From: Candidatus Poribacteria bacterium
Lineage (GTDB): Bacteria; Poribacteria; WGA-4E; UBA9662
Assembly: GCA_002699335.1 (NCBI GenBank)
Contig: PACG01000127.1
Location: 7,004 to 21,245 of the forward strand
DNA length: 14,242 nt
Reading direction: 5' to 3'
Every line of letters begins with the position of its first letter. Position 1 is the stretch's first letter. The notes beneath the pieces were generated by a model that was given only the letters and a program-made list of their open reading frames with translations, was not told the origin of the DNA and ran no database searches. Shown piece after piece: positions 1-7,474 of the stretch. The position numbers were made by a program, and so were the translations under genes.

Positions 1-1
1 A

Positions 2-358
2 ATGTCTATCGGAAGAGCAAGTTGGCGACTGGATGGCTTTGTTTCCCTTGATGCAGATGCCAACGGTGGTGTGATCGAAACCGTTCCGTTACGACTACCC
101 AATGGTCAGTTGCAGGTGAATGTCGATGCGACCAAGGGTAGTCTTACCGTCGAAGTGTTGTTTCCCGACGGGAGCACTCAACCGGGATTCTCAGTAGAAG
201 CTTGCACACCGATAAAAGGAGATCATCTGCGTCATACTGTCAGTTGGACCCAGATCGATCTGACTCAAGCCCAGCAGTCACTCCGTCTGCGATTTTCGCT
301 ACGATGGGCGAAACTGTACAGTTTCCGTATTATTCCCTACGAAGCCGGCGCCAAATGA
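2..358 (+). CDS. C-terminal fragment of a secreted glycoside-hydrolase/sialidase-like protein (5' end outside window)
   Basis: The frame is open from the first bases of the window to a TGA at 356-358, so this is most likely the 3' end of a larger gene; the ATG at 2 is probably internal. The 118 visible residues form a beta-rich domain with the pattern RLDGFVSLDA near the start, then a GQLQVNVDA stretch, a VEVLFPDG stretch, and a KLYSFRI ending. This order matches the C-terminal beta-sandwich found at the end of many large secreted proteins of Planctomycetes and Poribacteria annotated as glycoside hydrolase family 32-like, BNR-repeat or sialidase-like. The catalytic part is not visible, so the enzyme activity cannot be stated. 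It lies 86 bases before the downstream membrane protein on the same strand. Domain resemblance is by recognition only; the family assignment is moderate. Confidence 0.6.
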   Translation: MSIGRASWRLDGFVSLDADANGGVIETVPLRLPNGQLQVNVDATKGSLTVEVLFPDGSTQPGFSVEACTPIKGDHLRHTVSWTQIDLTQAQQSLRLRFSLRWAKLYSFRIIPYEAGAK

Positions 359-444
359 TCTGAGGCTAAACTGCGAGCGGAATTGTCCGTGGCTCAGGGC
401 TGTACGCGCGTCATACCCAAATTCACCTTTCAATAATCTTCGTG

Positions 445-2391
445 ATGGAATATCGGCAAATTATCCAGATTTCTAAGAATGATAAAATGCCGGGGTTGAC
501 GGTCCGTTTATTGCTGATCGCACTTATCCTCGTACCCATCAACTCTTATTTTTTGCTTCAAATGGAGTTGGTGCGTTATACCTTCCCTACCTGGATCGTT
601 CCCCTATCTAACGTTATCTTCTTTTTGGCAGTCGTTATGGTTGTCAACCACCTAGTTCGCCAAATTGCCCCTCGCTTGGCGCTCCGACACGGCGAACTGC
701 TGGTGCTTTACGTAATGCTGAGCATTACTACAACAATGTCGGCCGGGGACCTGCTGCAAGCGGTTCTGTCCGTCCTGGGGTATGCATTCTGGTTTGCTAC
801 ACCGGAAAATGAGTTTCAGGAGCTATTCATCCGACATCTACCTCGCTGGTTGACAGTGTCCGATGAACAAACTTTACGGGCATATTACATGGGGGATTCC
901 AGCCTTTATCTGACTCACAACTTAAAAGTATGGATACCGGTTGTGCTGGCCTGGCTGTTGTTTTTTATGATTTTAGCCTTCAATTTCCTGTGCTTAAATA
1001 CCATCCTGCGGCGCCAGTGGACGGAACATGAACGGTTAACATATCCCATCGCTCAACTGGCGTTGGAAATGACTAGTTCGACTTCCGGTTTTTTTTGCAA
1101 TAAACGTATGTGGATAGGTTTTGCCATCGCCGCGAGCATCGGCCTGGTTAACGGGCTCAGTGTTCTCTTTCCACAAATTCCGTTCGTTCCTGTCAAGCGC
1201 ACATATTTCACCGTGACTGAAGGTCCCCTCAGGTTCCTGGCCGATGACGACGACCTGATACGTCTCTCGCTATATCCTTTCGCGATTGGAATTCTTTTTC
1301 TGATGCCTCTGGACATGCTTTTTTCCACTATTTTCTTTTGTGGTATGAAACGAGTTGAACTGATGCTGGGAAGAATCGTGGGTTGGGATAGCCTAGCCAG
1401 ATTTCCTTTTCAAGGCGAGCAGGTCTTGGGCGGCTTTTTGGGGCTCTGCGTTTTCCTTGTTTGGACCGGGAAGGAGCACTTCAAAGGCGTGATAAAAAGC
1501 GCCTTCGAGGGAAGCGTTGTTACAGGCGACGCCAAAGAGCCAATTCTATATCGCACAGCAGTGAGAGGATTGTTAGTAGGCCTTATCTCGTTGGCTTTCC
1601 TGCTCTACAGAGCGGGCATGACCTTCTGGGTAGCTGCTACCTTCGGCATTCTTTTTTTGCTAGCACCCACCGTCATGACCCGCCTGCGGGCAGAAGCGGG
1701 GGTATTCACCTGTTTCGGCTATTCACCGCGGGCGATGTTAAGCAAATTGATCGGCACTCGGCGGCTTGGGCCTCAGAACCTGACGTCGATGACTGTCTGC
1801 TTCTTCAACAGTGAGTACCGACCGCAGCAGATGCCACACCAACTGGAAGGATTCAAGATTTCGGAGCAAGCTAATCTCTCTCATAGGCGGATGTTTGTTG
1901 CCCTCCTAGTTGCCACGGGGCTTGGCGTGCTAGTTTCCTTTTGGATTCAACTCCATCTTTACCATAAGTATGGAGCCGCTTCCGGCTACTTCGGCCCCTG
2001 GGCGTTGGGCCATGGCCGACGGTGGTTCGGGTGGCTGAGGAATTGGATCTACTATCCCACCAACACCGATTGGCCAGGAGTGGCTTTTATGGGGATAGGC
2101 TTTTCGGTAATGATGGTTCTAGCGTATCTACGCTCCAGAGTCTTTTGGCTACCCCTGCATCCGTTGGGATTTCTGATAGCGGGTGGTGGTGAATTGCCGG
2201 GGGATCTTTTGTTGCCACTCATCATCTGCACGGTGGCTAAATGGTTGATCCTCAAACACGGTGGTATTCGGAGTTACCAGCGGGCTATGCCCTTTTTTCT
2301 GGGGCTTGTCTTGGGCGATTTCCTGATGGGCAGCATCTGGAGCTTATTGAGTATATTGCTGAATACGGAGACATATGAGTTTTATCCATAA
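445..2391 (+). CDS. DUF6785/DUF6784-like polytopic membrane protein
   Basis: A 648-residue integral membrane protein with roughly 13-14 hydrophobic segments spread over its whole length. Examples lie near residues 20-37, 48-70, 85-115, 160-185, 220-245, 275-300, 375-410, 480-505 and 545-565, with two or three more in the last 80 residues. The C-terminal part has the HPLGF...AGG motif, then an LPL-ICTVAKWLILKHGG segment and FFLGLVLGDFLMGSIWSL, which I recognise as the signature of DUF6785/DUF6784 proteins, common in Poribacteria, Planctomycetes and related groups. The family is somewhat reminiscent of OPT-type transporters, but no substrate is established. The start is given as the ATG at 445; a GTG lies directly before it at 442 and an in-frame ATG at 487 begins nearer the first membrane helix. 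No clear Shine-Dalgarno sequence is seen. A transport role is inference only. Confidence 0.8.
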   Translation: MEYRQIIQISKNDKMPGLTVRLLLIALILVPINSYFLLQMELVRYTFPTWIVPLSNVIFFLAVVMVVNHLVRQIAPRLALRHGELLVLYVMLSITTTMSAGDLLQAVLSVLGYAFWFATPENEFQELFIRHLPRWLTVSDEQTLRAYYMGDSSLYLTHNLKVWIPVVLAWLLFFMILAFNFLCLNTILRRQWTEHERLTYPIAQLALEMTSSTSGFFCNKRMWIGFAIAASIGLVNGLSVLFPQIPFVPVKRTYFTVTEGPLRFLADDDDLIRLSLYPFAIGILFLMPLDMLFSTIFFCGMKRVELMLGRIVGWDSLARFPFQGEQVLGGFLGLCVFLVWTGKEHFKGVIKSAFEGSVVTGDAKEPILYRTAVRGLLVGLISLAFLLYRAGMTFWVAATFGILFLLAPTVMTRLRAEAGVFTCFGYSPRAMLSKLIGTRRLGPQNLTSMTVCFFNSEYRPQQMPHQLEGFKISEQANLSHRRMFVALLVATGLGVLVSFWIQLHLYHKYGAASGYFGPWALGHGRRWFGWLRNWIYYPTNTDWPGVAFMGIGFSVMMVLAYLRSRVFWLPLHPLGFLIAGGGELPGDLLLPLIICTVAKWLILKHGGIRSYQRAMPFFLGLVLGDFLMGSIWSLLSILLNTETYEFYP

Positions 2392-2850
2392 CGGGCTATT
2401 GACAACTGGCATATTGGAACCGCTCCCTGATCGAACTTGCCACATCATCACCTCTAGTACTAGTAGATCAAGGATAAATAATTGCGCCGAGTTTGGTTTA
2501 TACAACACCTCTAAAATTCAATATATGGTACGATTTGCCGCCTCAATCTTGAGATAATGTGACCGTTGATGATTTCAGATTAACAGTTTACAATTTCTTG
2601 CCGTCAATCGTCAATTGATCTCATGCACCTTTAGCGAACTGAAAGGTATACAAACTTACCTCCATCGTAATTGCTCACCCCTGAGGGAAAAAGTACAAAA
2701 AAGACTTGACAGGTTTTTTCGGAATAAAAATCATAAACTCAGGCCTCCCCCCTGAATGCCTCTGTGACAGCCTAGCGCCAAAGATGAAACTTGTTTCCTG
2801 GCATTTCTCGTTTATTCCTTTTTAATCGCTCGACAGGAAATCGAAAAAAA

Positions 2851-2891
2851 CAAGGGTATAATACTATTAGACAAACAGCATCGTACCCTTG
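2851..2891 (+). repeat. 8-bp inverted repeat just upstream of the transposase start
   Basis: CAAGGGTA at 2851-2858 is perfectly complementary to TACCCTTG at 2884-2891, separated by 25 bases. The right arm ends four bases before the transposase ATG at 2896. A stem-loop here in a transcript entering from outside would occlude the start region, a known theme in insertion sequences. Whether it has that role here is inference. Confidence 0.5.
2857..2862 (+). promoter_or_regulatory. Candidate -10 box of the IS66 relic
   Basis: A perfect TATAAT hexamer lies 33 bases upstream of the transposase ATG. No good -35 hexamer stands at 16-18 bases; TCGACA at 2830-2835 is near consensus but 21 bases away. 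It overlaps the left arm of the inverted repeat. Confidence 0.35.
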
Positions 2892-2895
2892 AGCC

Positions 2896-4095
2896 ATGTC
2901 AACACCCGATAAAGCCTCGGTCCGAGATGAAGTCAGCCGTCTCAAAGCAGACTTCAATCAGCTCAATGCCGAGGGAAAGATCCCCGACCAGCTGAAGGTG
3001 CTGATGAGCAGCATGCTGCTGACTATCGATTTGATCCTGTTATGGTTAAGACAGACCCACCAGAACAACCGTAACTCCAGTATTCCACCATCGAAACCGA
3101 ACCGGATCAATTCTCCCTGGCGCAAACTGGCCGCAAGGGAAAAGGCAAAAAAAGCGGCATGGATTGGCCCATAATGGATATGAGCCAAAGACGATTACGG
3201 TGGCTGAAGTCAAGGCTTGTCAGATTTGTAATGATCCACTGACCGACGTCCCCGGTACACACTATGAGCGGCGCACCAAAATTGATATTGTGTTTGAGAA
3301 AGTGGTCCGACATGTAGAGGCCGAGATTAGGCAATGTCCATGATGTGATGCGACCAGCAAAGGTCATTTCCTCCGTACTGATCTGCCTGGGTCAGGCCAG
3401 GACGGAAACGGTCTAAAGGCATTGGCCATCAATCTACTGGTCAGTCAGATGGTCTTTCTCAACTGCCACAGGGCCTACGCCGGCCAATGGTATTATTCCA
3501 CTGGTGGCACGATGATTCACGATTGCGTCTTCCTACCTCTCCTACGATCACGGTGATCATGGCCTGTGTGATTCACCTGTTGCGCGAACTGGCCTTTGTC
3601 ATAGAGAGCAATGGCTACCGATGGGCGCATAATATAAAACGGCTGTTAGGGGAAACTTGTGCAGAAGTTTCTGCCCCAGAGGAGAAGCAGTTGACTGATC
3701 AGGAACTGGCCAATCTGCACCAAGGCTACCGTCACATCCCCCTCGTGGTGTGAAGAGAAGTTACTGCCTATTGCGGGGCGATTTTACGGGAAACGGGGCC
3801 AGTTAGCCAAATCGGCTGTGCGTAATCTTTGGGATCGGTTCAAAAAATACGAAGCTGCAATAGTATTGCTGTTTGCACGAGTTCCTGATGTCGTTTTCAG
3901 CATAATCGTGCTGAATGGAATCTGAGAATGTCCCAGGTAAAACAGAAGGTTTTAGGTTGATTTCGTGCCGAGTTGTATGCCAAGGTATATTGTCGAATTT
4001 CAAGTTACTTGCAGAGGATGAAAAACAGGGGACACAATCCTCTTATGGCAATCCAAATCGCTTTGGCTGATGAGATTATAGTTGGGGTTGGGTAG
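2896..4095 (+). pseudogene. Decayed IS66-family transposase (DDE_Tnp_IS66)
   Basis: Pieces of one IS66 transposase can be followed through shifting frames. The N-terminus (2896-3153) has a leucine-rich segment then the NNRNSSIPPSKPNR motif. After a frame change near an A-run at 3147-3153, a zinc-ribbon domain follows (CQIC at about 3218, then CP-stop-C at 3335-3346, TGA at 3341-3343). The frame continues through KALAINLLVSQ to about 3480. The central catalytic region appears deleted, because MIHDC (about 3511) follows almost at once. Then comes HLLRELAFV (about 3568) with the downstream WAHNIKRLL. Further frame changes lead to FYGKRGQLAKS (3752 frame) and finally HNRAEWNLR (3901 frame), which carries the Glu of the DDE triad, then VKQKVLG, a TGA at 3958, and CRISSYL. 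At least four frameshifts, two nonsense codons and a deletion of roughly 100 codons relative to a typical 450-500-residue member make it inactive. IS66 identity is firm; the exact breakpoints are approximate. Confidence 0.85.
2896..4095 (+). mobile_element. Remnant of an IS66-family insertion sequence
   Basis: The extent given is the recognisable transposase remnant. No terminal inverted repeats or target-site duplication could be identified, so the true element ends are unknown. The right end cannot extend far past 4095, because WG-repeat coding on the opposite strand starts there. No tnpA or tnpB accessory genes are seen, consistent with the single-ORF subtype of IS66 elements. Confidence 0.6.
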
Positions 4096-4740
4096 TTACG
4101 GCTCTAAAAATAATTTAAGCTCTTGGTTCATCAAACCCCATTTGCCAACTAGTCTGACCTGAGCCAAGCCAGACCGGAGTATGAGTTGTACGTGTGAGTA
4201 TTTGCCCAGTGATATTATTGATTTTCCTAAACGGTTAACTAAGACTCAGTCTTTATTTTCATTCATTAATAATAAATCTTTCGCATCCAAGCCTCCTATT
4301 GGATCGAACCGAGGCAATATAGAAGTTCGGGCTGTACTATTATCAATAAACCTCCACCTACCTTGAATCTTAACAGCGGTCAACTCATCAAAATATTTCC
4401 CTTCTTTACCAATGTGATCGAGAGCCTTCACTCCAGAAATTTTTCCCTCACCATCAATAAAGTGAGCTTTCCCTTCGAGTAAGCCGGAAAAAAGATATTC
4501 ACTATCAGTAGGATTGAGATTGTCAAATTGAGGTGCTAAAATTACTTTTCCTGTCTCATCAACTAAACCTCACTTGCCGTCTTTCTTGACTTTAGCAAAA
4601 CTAGTCTGATTATCAAATTTCTCAATAGCATCAAATTCTTCTGCTTGCGGGTAGGTGAGTTCGACAATAATCTCACCTGTCGCCTAGATCTGTATTCGTT
4701 TGTGATATGTTGCCTGCAGGGGCTCAAACGCTTCCAGTCA
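4096..4740 (-). pseudogene. WG-repeat protein relic, interrupted by stop codons but in one frame
   Basis: Reading minus from 4740 to 4096 in one frame gives about 210 codons of typical WG (beta-repeat) protein with no frameshift. Recognisable repeats include FAKVKKDGK-stop-GLVDETGKVILAPQFD, then GRWRFIDN...ILPRFDPIGG, and finally GLAQVRLVGKWGLMNQ ending in FLEP. In-frame stops lie at 4738-4740 (TGA), 4684-4686 (TAG), 4570-4572 (TGA), 4246-4248 (TGA) and 4096-4098 (TAA). The TGA at 4570 replaces the nearly invariant Trp of a KWGLVD motif; the one at 4246 also falls where a Trp would fit (KD-stop-VLVN). The longest uninterrupted piece by start codon is 4246-4431. WG-repeat proteins are widespread, of largely unknown function. 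The 3' end abuts the decayed IS66 relic, so truncation by that insertion is plausible. Repeat identity is firm; non-functionality is the simplest reading of the stops. Confidence 0.75.
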
Positions 4741-5147
4741 AACGAAAAACATGAGAAACGTCTGGATATTGGCAGATGCGCAGTTCATCAAACAAACAGA
4801 ACTTCACTTCATTAATGAATCAAATTACCCCGTGGTAACACTGCCTACCAGGTAATCAGGCGGGCACCGACTAATCTTATAGTTGATACGTTTTTTCTGC
4901 CTGGTTGACTTATTATCGTATCTATTGCCCATGTTGTAAATGGTTCACTTGCCATGTCAGACGTTTTCTAACCACCAAATAGTGGATATCTGGCCTGGTT
5001 CAGATGCCCTGTGGAGCTATTAAAAGGTTGGATCCCCCGCCACAAAAATGTAGATCTCAAAACAGATAAAAGTTCCGACATTTGTTGTTAGATTTGTATG
5101 CTTTGTCCGTATACACAGATGGTTCAAAGTCGAAGTGGATACATCTG
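4741..5147. other. Intergenic stretch downstream of the TPR membrane protein gene
   Basis: These 407 bases contain no supported gene. In the plus frame at 4887-4979 a 30-codon open piece includes CPCC followed by C five residues later, which could be a zinc-ribbon scrap of another decayed transposase, but it is too short to assign. No convincing terminator hairpin with a T-tract was found for the minus-strand gene ending at 5148. Confidence 0.4.
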
Positions 5148-6095
5148 CTACTCAGGTAATACAATCTGTTGTAGAAATTGGTCTACGGTTTGGCGGTTGT
5201 GGATCTGGGCGGCAATCGCTGAACCATAGATATTAGACAGGTAGAAAATACCGCCGATGGTACCAAAGGCCCAGCCCTTGACAGACCGAACGTCGTTCTG
5301 CCGAAAGCCGTCGTAAGCTAGCCAACCGGTCAATATCACCATTGGCAAGGTGGTCAAAAAATCGGCAGGTCGCCCCACATAGATGCGACCTGCTCCCGGT
5401 ACTCCTGATGATAGTGCTGCTGCCAGGATCGGTCGTTTCCGGGGCAGGTCTTTTCCCTGTTTGGCCAGGGTTCGGTAATAGCTGGGCTGGGTATCTTCTG
5501 CCTTCGACAGGGTCTCAAACAGGTCTTCTGCCTGATCCCACTGATGCAAAAAGAGTTGGTTGATACCGATCCATAGTTTGGCCTTTTTCTGCCTGGGAGA
5601 ATCGGCCCAGGTCGAACCGGCTAACTCTGAGAAGGCCGCTATCGACCTTTGATGGTCGCCGGCTAAAAAGTAGGTTGCTCCAATCTGATATCGAGCTATT
5701 TCTGCCAGTTTGTTCCCTTTTTTTGCGACCTCTTGGAAGACGGAGATCGCACTCTCCACCTCTCCAATTTGTCGGTGGCAATCTCCGATTTTGAGCCAGC
5801 AATGGTACCTAGCTACTTTCACCTCAAGAACCGGTAACAGGTTGGGCGAACTCTCCAGTGACAAATAACGATGGTATTCAGCAATAGCACGTCGATAGTC
5901 GCCGGTCCGGTAGAGATGATCGGCAAATTTCAGGATATTGGATGGATGGTCGCAATCGACCTGTTCCCCTATGCTGGAGGCGTCATCCTGACTTGCCTGG
6001 TCAGCAGGAACCCTGTTTTGTTTAGGGAACTTGGTTGCAAAACAGCTTAGAGGCAATATCAGTGCGAGTAACAAGCAGGTGAAAACCCACCTCAT
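5148..6095 (-). CDS. Secreted TPR protein with C-terminal membrane module
   Basis: From the ATG at 6095 this is a 315-residue protein. A signal peptide (MRWVFTCLLLALILPLSCFA) ends near residue 20, followed by a polar linker. At least four TPR-like helical pairs span about residues 50-200 (for example HLYRTGDYRRAIAEYHRYL, GEVESAISVFQEVAKKG and FLAGDHQRSIAAFSELAG). A C-terminal module at about 220-300 has the pattern ALSSGVPGAGRIYVGRPADF, then two hydrophobic segments. The PGAG-x-x-Y-x-GR pattern resembles membrane domains attached to TPR proteins in diverse Gram-negative bacteria. TPRs bind protein partners, here probably in the periplasm; the partner is unknown. A TTG at 6110 would overlap the HAD stop codon (TTGA) and adds five residues; I prefer the ATG because it gives a canonical signal peptide. 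Neither start has a clear Shine-Dalgarno. It is probably translated with the HAD gene upstream. Confidence 0.8.
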   Translation of the reverse strand: MRWVFTCLLLALILPLSCFATKFPKQNRVPADQASQDDASSIGEQVDCDHPSNILKFADHLYRTGDYRRAIAEYHRYLSLESSPNLLPVLEVKVARYHCWLKIGDCHRQIGEVESAISVFQEVAKKGNKLAEIARYQIGATYFLAGDHQRSIAAFSELAGSTWADSPRQKKAKLWIGINQLFLHQWDQAEDLFETLSKAEDTQPSYYRTLAKQGKDLPRKRPILAAALSSGVPGAGRIYVGRPADFLTTLPMVILTGWLAYDGFRQNDVRSVKGWAFGTIGGIFYLSNIYGSAIAAQIHNRQTVDQFLQQIVLPE

Positions 6096-6106
6096 CGTCG
6101 GTGATT

Positions 6107-6835
6107 TCAAGGCAGCAAATATTCTGCCAATTGCGTAAAGTCGCTGACGGTTGTATTGGGTTGGTAGTCTGAGTCTTCATATGGGAGTTGATAGCGATTA
6201 ACAAAGATAGCCCTCATCCCACAGACTCTCGCGCCCATTACATCAAACGAATTAGCTGAAACCATCAAGCACTGGTTGACTTCCAGCCCCAGCGAATCAG
6301 CAGCGCGGAGGTATACACCGGTATGAGGCTTAAATGCACCAACTGTCTCCACTGAAAATATACTGTCAAACAGATTCTCGTCTGAAGAGAGCGCCGTCCC
6401 TGTGCATTGTCGCATCAGTCGATTTTGAACCAGATGGTCTAAAAACTCAGGATCGCCATTGGAGAGTACGACCAGCCGATATCGATCTGCCAACTTCTTC
6501 AGGGCGGGTAAAACCTCCGGGAACGGTGACAACGATTGCCAGGCCAACATTAGATCGTCAATCAGATCATCAATGGGCTGAATATCATTTCGGCGGAGTG
6601 TATAGGTCAATGCCCGTCGGACAGTGGTTAGATATCCGCTGTGTCCGAGTGACAAAATCGTATCCTGGTACTGCTCAATCCGCTGCCTAGCACGCCACTG
6701 CTCCCAAAAAGTAGCGGTAGAAACAGGGTGAGATTTCAGGACCGATTCAATAGTTGGGGTCAAACTTCCAACTAAATCTAGTATGGTACCGAATAAATCG
6801 AAGGTCAATGCTTTAACAGGCGATAGATGCTTCAT
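6107..6835 (-). CDS. HAD-superfamily hydrolase, haloacid dehalogenase type II-like
   Basis: A 242-residue cytoplasmic protein with all four HAD motifs. Motif I is FDLFGT with the nucleophile Asp13; the position after it carries LFGT rather than the DxD of phosphatases, as in L-2-haloacid dehalogenases. The cap contains FWEQWRARQRIEQYQ, matching the W...Q-Y segment with the substrate-binding Arg of that subfamily. Motif II is LSNGDP (Ser125-Asn126), motif III is Lys169 in FKPHTGVY, and motif IV is SANSFDVMGA with Asp198. Family knowledge gives hydrolysis of (S)-2-haloacids to 2-hydroxyacids (EC 3.8.1.2), but many members have unknown substrates, so the dehalogenase name is a subfamily label. 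The length is normal. The ATG at 6835 has a purine-rich AAAGAGAG about 8 bases upstream. Its TGA overlaps a possible TTG start of the downstream TPR gene, so the two are likely one unit. Confidence 0.9.
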   Translation of the reverse strand: MKHLSPVKALTFDLFGTILDLVGSLTPTIESVLKSHPVSTATFWEQWRARQRIEQYQDTILSLGHSGYLTTVRRALTYTLRRNDIQPIDDLIDDLMLAWQSLSPFPEVLPALKKLADRYRLVVLSNGDPEFLDHLVQNRLMRQCTGTALSSDENLFDSIFSVETVGAFKPHTGVYLRAADSLGLEVNQCLMVSANSFDVMGARVCGMRAIFVNRYQLPYEDSDYQPNTTVSDFTQLAEYLLP

Positions 6836-7474
6836 TTCAGGCTCTCTTTCTGCTAATAATGCGAAGGTATGGCACTAAATCTGAATTGTTAGCCGCGTAG
6901 CTGGCCCCTTGGACTCATTTTGCAAATAACTTTTGAAATGACAAACTTCAACTACCTAGCACAGGTAGACCCGGTTGGTTAGTTGGAATTGATAAATGTC
7001 AAGGGGCGTTTTTGCTTGGTTTTCCGGTGTAAGACCGTAGTAAGTAGAGGGGGCCTAGCAAGTTAGTTAAGGCGGAAGACTTTACTCATCACGGCAGATA
7101 GACCGGCATCAAATGCGACGGAAAAGGCTTGGACCTGTTTGAGGGAAAGTTTAAAAACCAAGGTCTGCGAAAGCTGAGAAAATCTAAAAACGTGCCCTCG
7201 ACTGGATCGAGGAGTGTTTGCATCAAGAATCCAAAGTTCTTACAAACGAACTGATCAGATGTGTCGTTTCAAGACCGGGTACGGGTTGGACTAACTCTTT
7301 ATGTTTAACAATGTACAGCGGAGACGGTCAGGAAGCGCCAGCGACTCCATCCTGAAATTTGATCTCCGGTACGGTTTGACACACACGACTCGTCATTTCT
7401 TGCGTAAGCTTGGCCGATCTTTCGTCTTCAACTAGCCCTGATTTCATCGAGGTGTTTTTCGGTAGAGCTATAGT
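6836..7474. other. Gene-poor stretch between the HAD and threonine aldolase genes
   Basis: These 639 bases hold no supported gene, RNA or repeat. The part just above 6835 should contain the promoter for the HAD/TPR pair, but no convincing -35/-10 pair was found. In the plus frame near 7170-7330 there is a short open piece (KRALDWIEECLHQ onward) that might be a relic, but stops on both sides and a lack of recognisable motifs prevent assignment. Confidence 0.4.

Larger units (their letters stand above)
2392..2895. other. Intergenic stretch before the IS66 relic
   Basis: This is 504 bases with no supported gene on either strand; the short ORFs here have no recognisable content. It contains a 10-bp palindrome CTAGTACTAG at 2454-2463, a TTGACA hexamer at 2705-2710 flanked by A and T tracts, and, at its right end, the promoter-like element and inverted repeat described separately. 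It probably includes the left end of the decayed IS66 element, but no terminal inverted repeat could be matched to the right side. Confidence 0.5.

Noticed and set aside
2375..2557. 60-codon plus-strand ORF after the membrane protein
   Set aside because: It overlaps the end of the DUF6785-like gene, has no recognisable motif and no ribosome-binding site.
2772..2957. 61-codon minus-strand ORF over the IS66 start
   Set aside because: Antisense to the transposase start, no motif and no ribosome-binding site.
3341..4572. TGA read as Trp or selenocysteine, suggested by CP-stop-C in the IS66 zinc ribbon and TGA at Trp sites of the WG repeats
   Set aside because: TGA clearly ends intact genes here (for example at 356-358 and at the HAD stop). 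The IS66 relic also has TGA at a Gly site and many frameshifts, and the WG relic has a TAG as well. Ordinary decay explains all of it.
4887..4979. Possible zinc-ribbon scrap with CPCC and a following Cys
   Set aside because: Only about 30 codons between stops, and no neighbouring sequence supports a family.
7120..7340. Possible transposase relic in the 639-base gap
   Set aside because: A short piece (ALDWIEECLHQ) looked protein-like, but stops occur on both sides and no motif of a known transposase was found.
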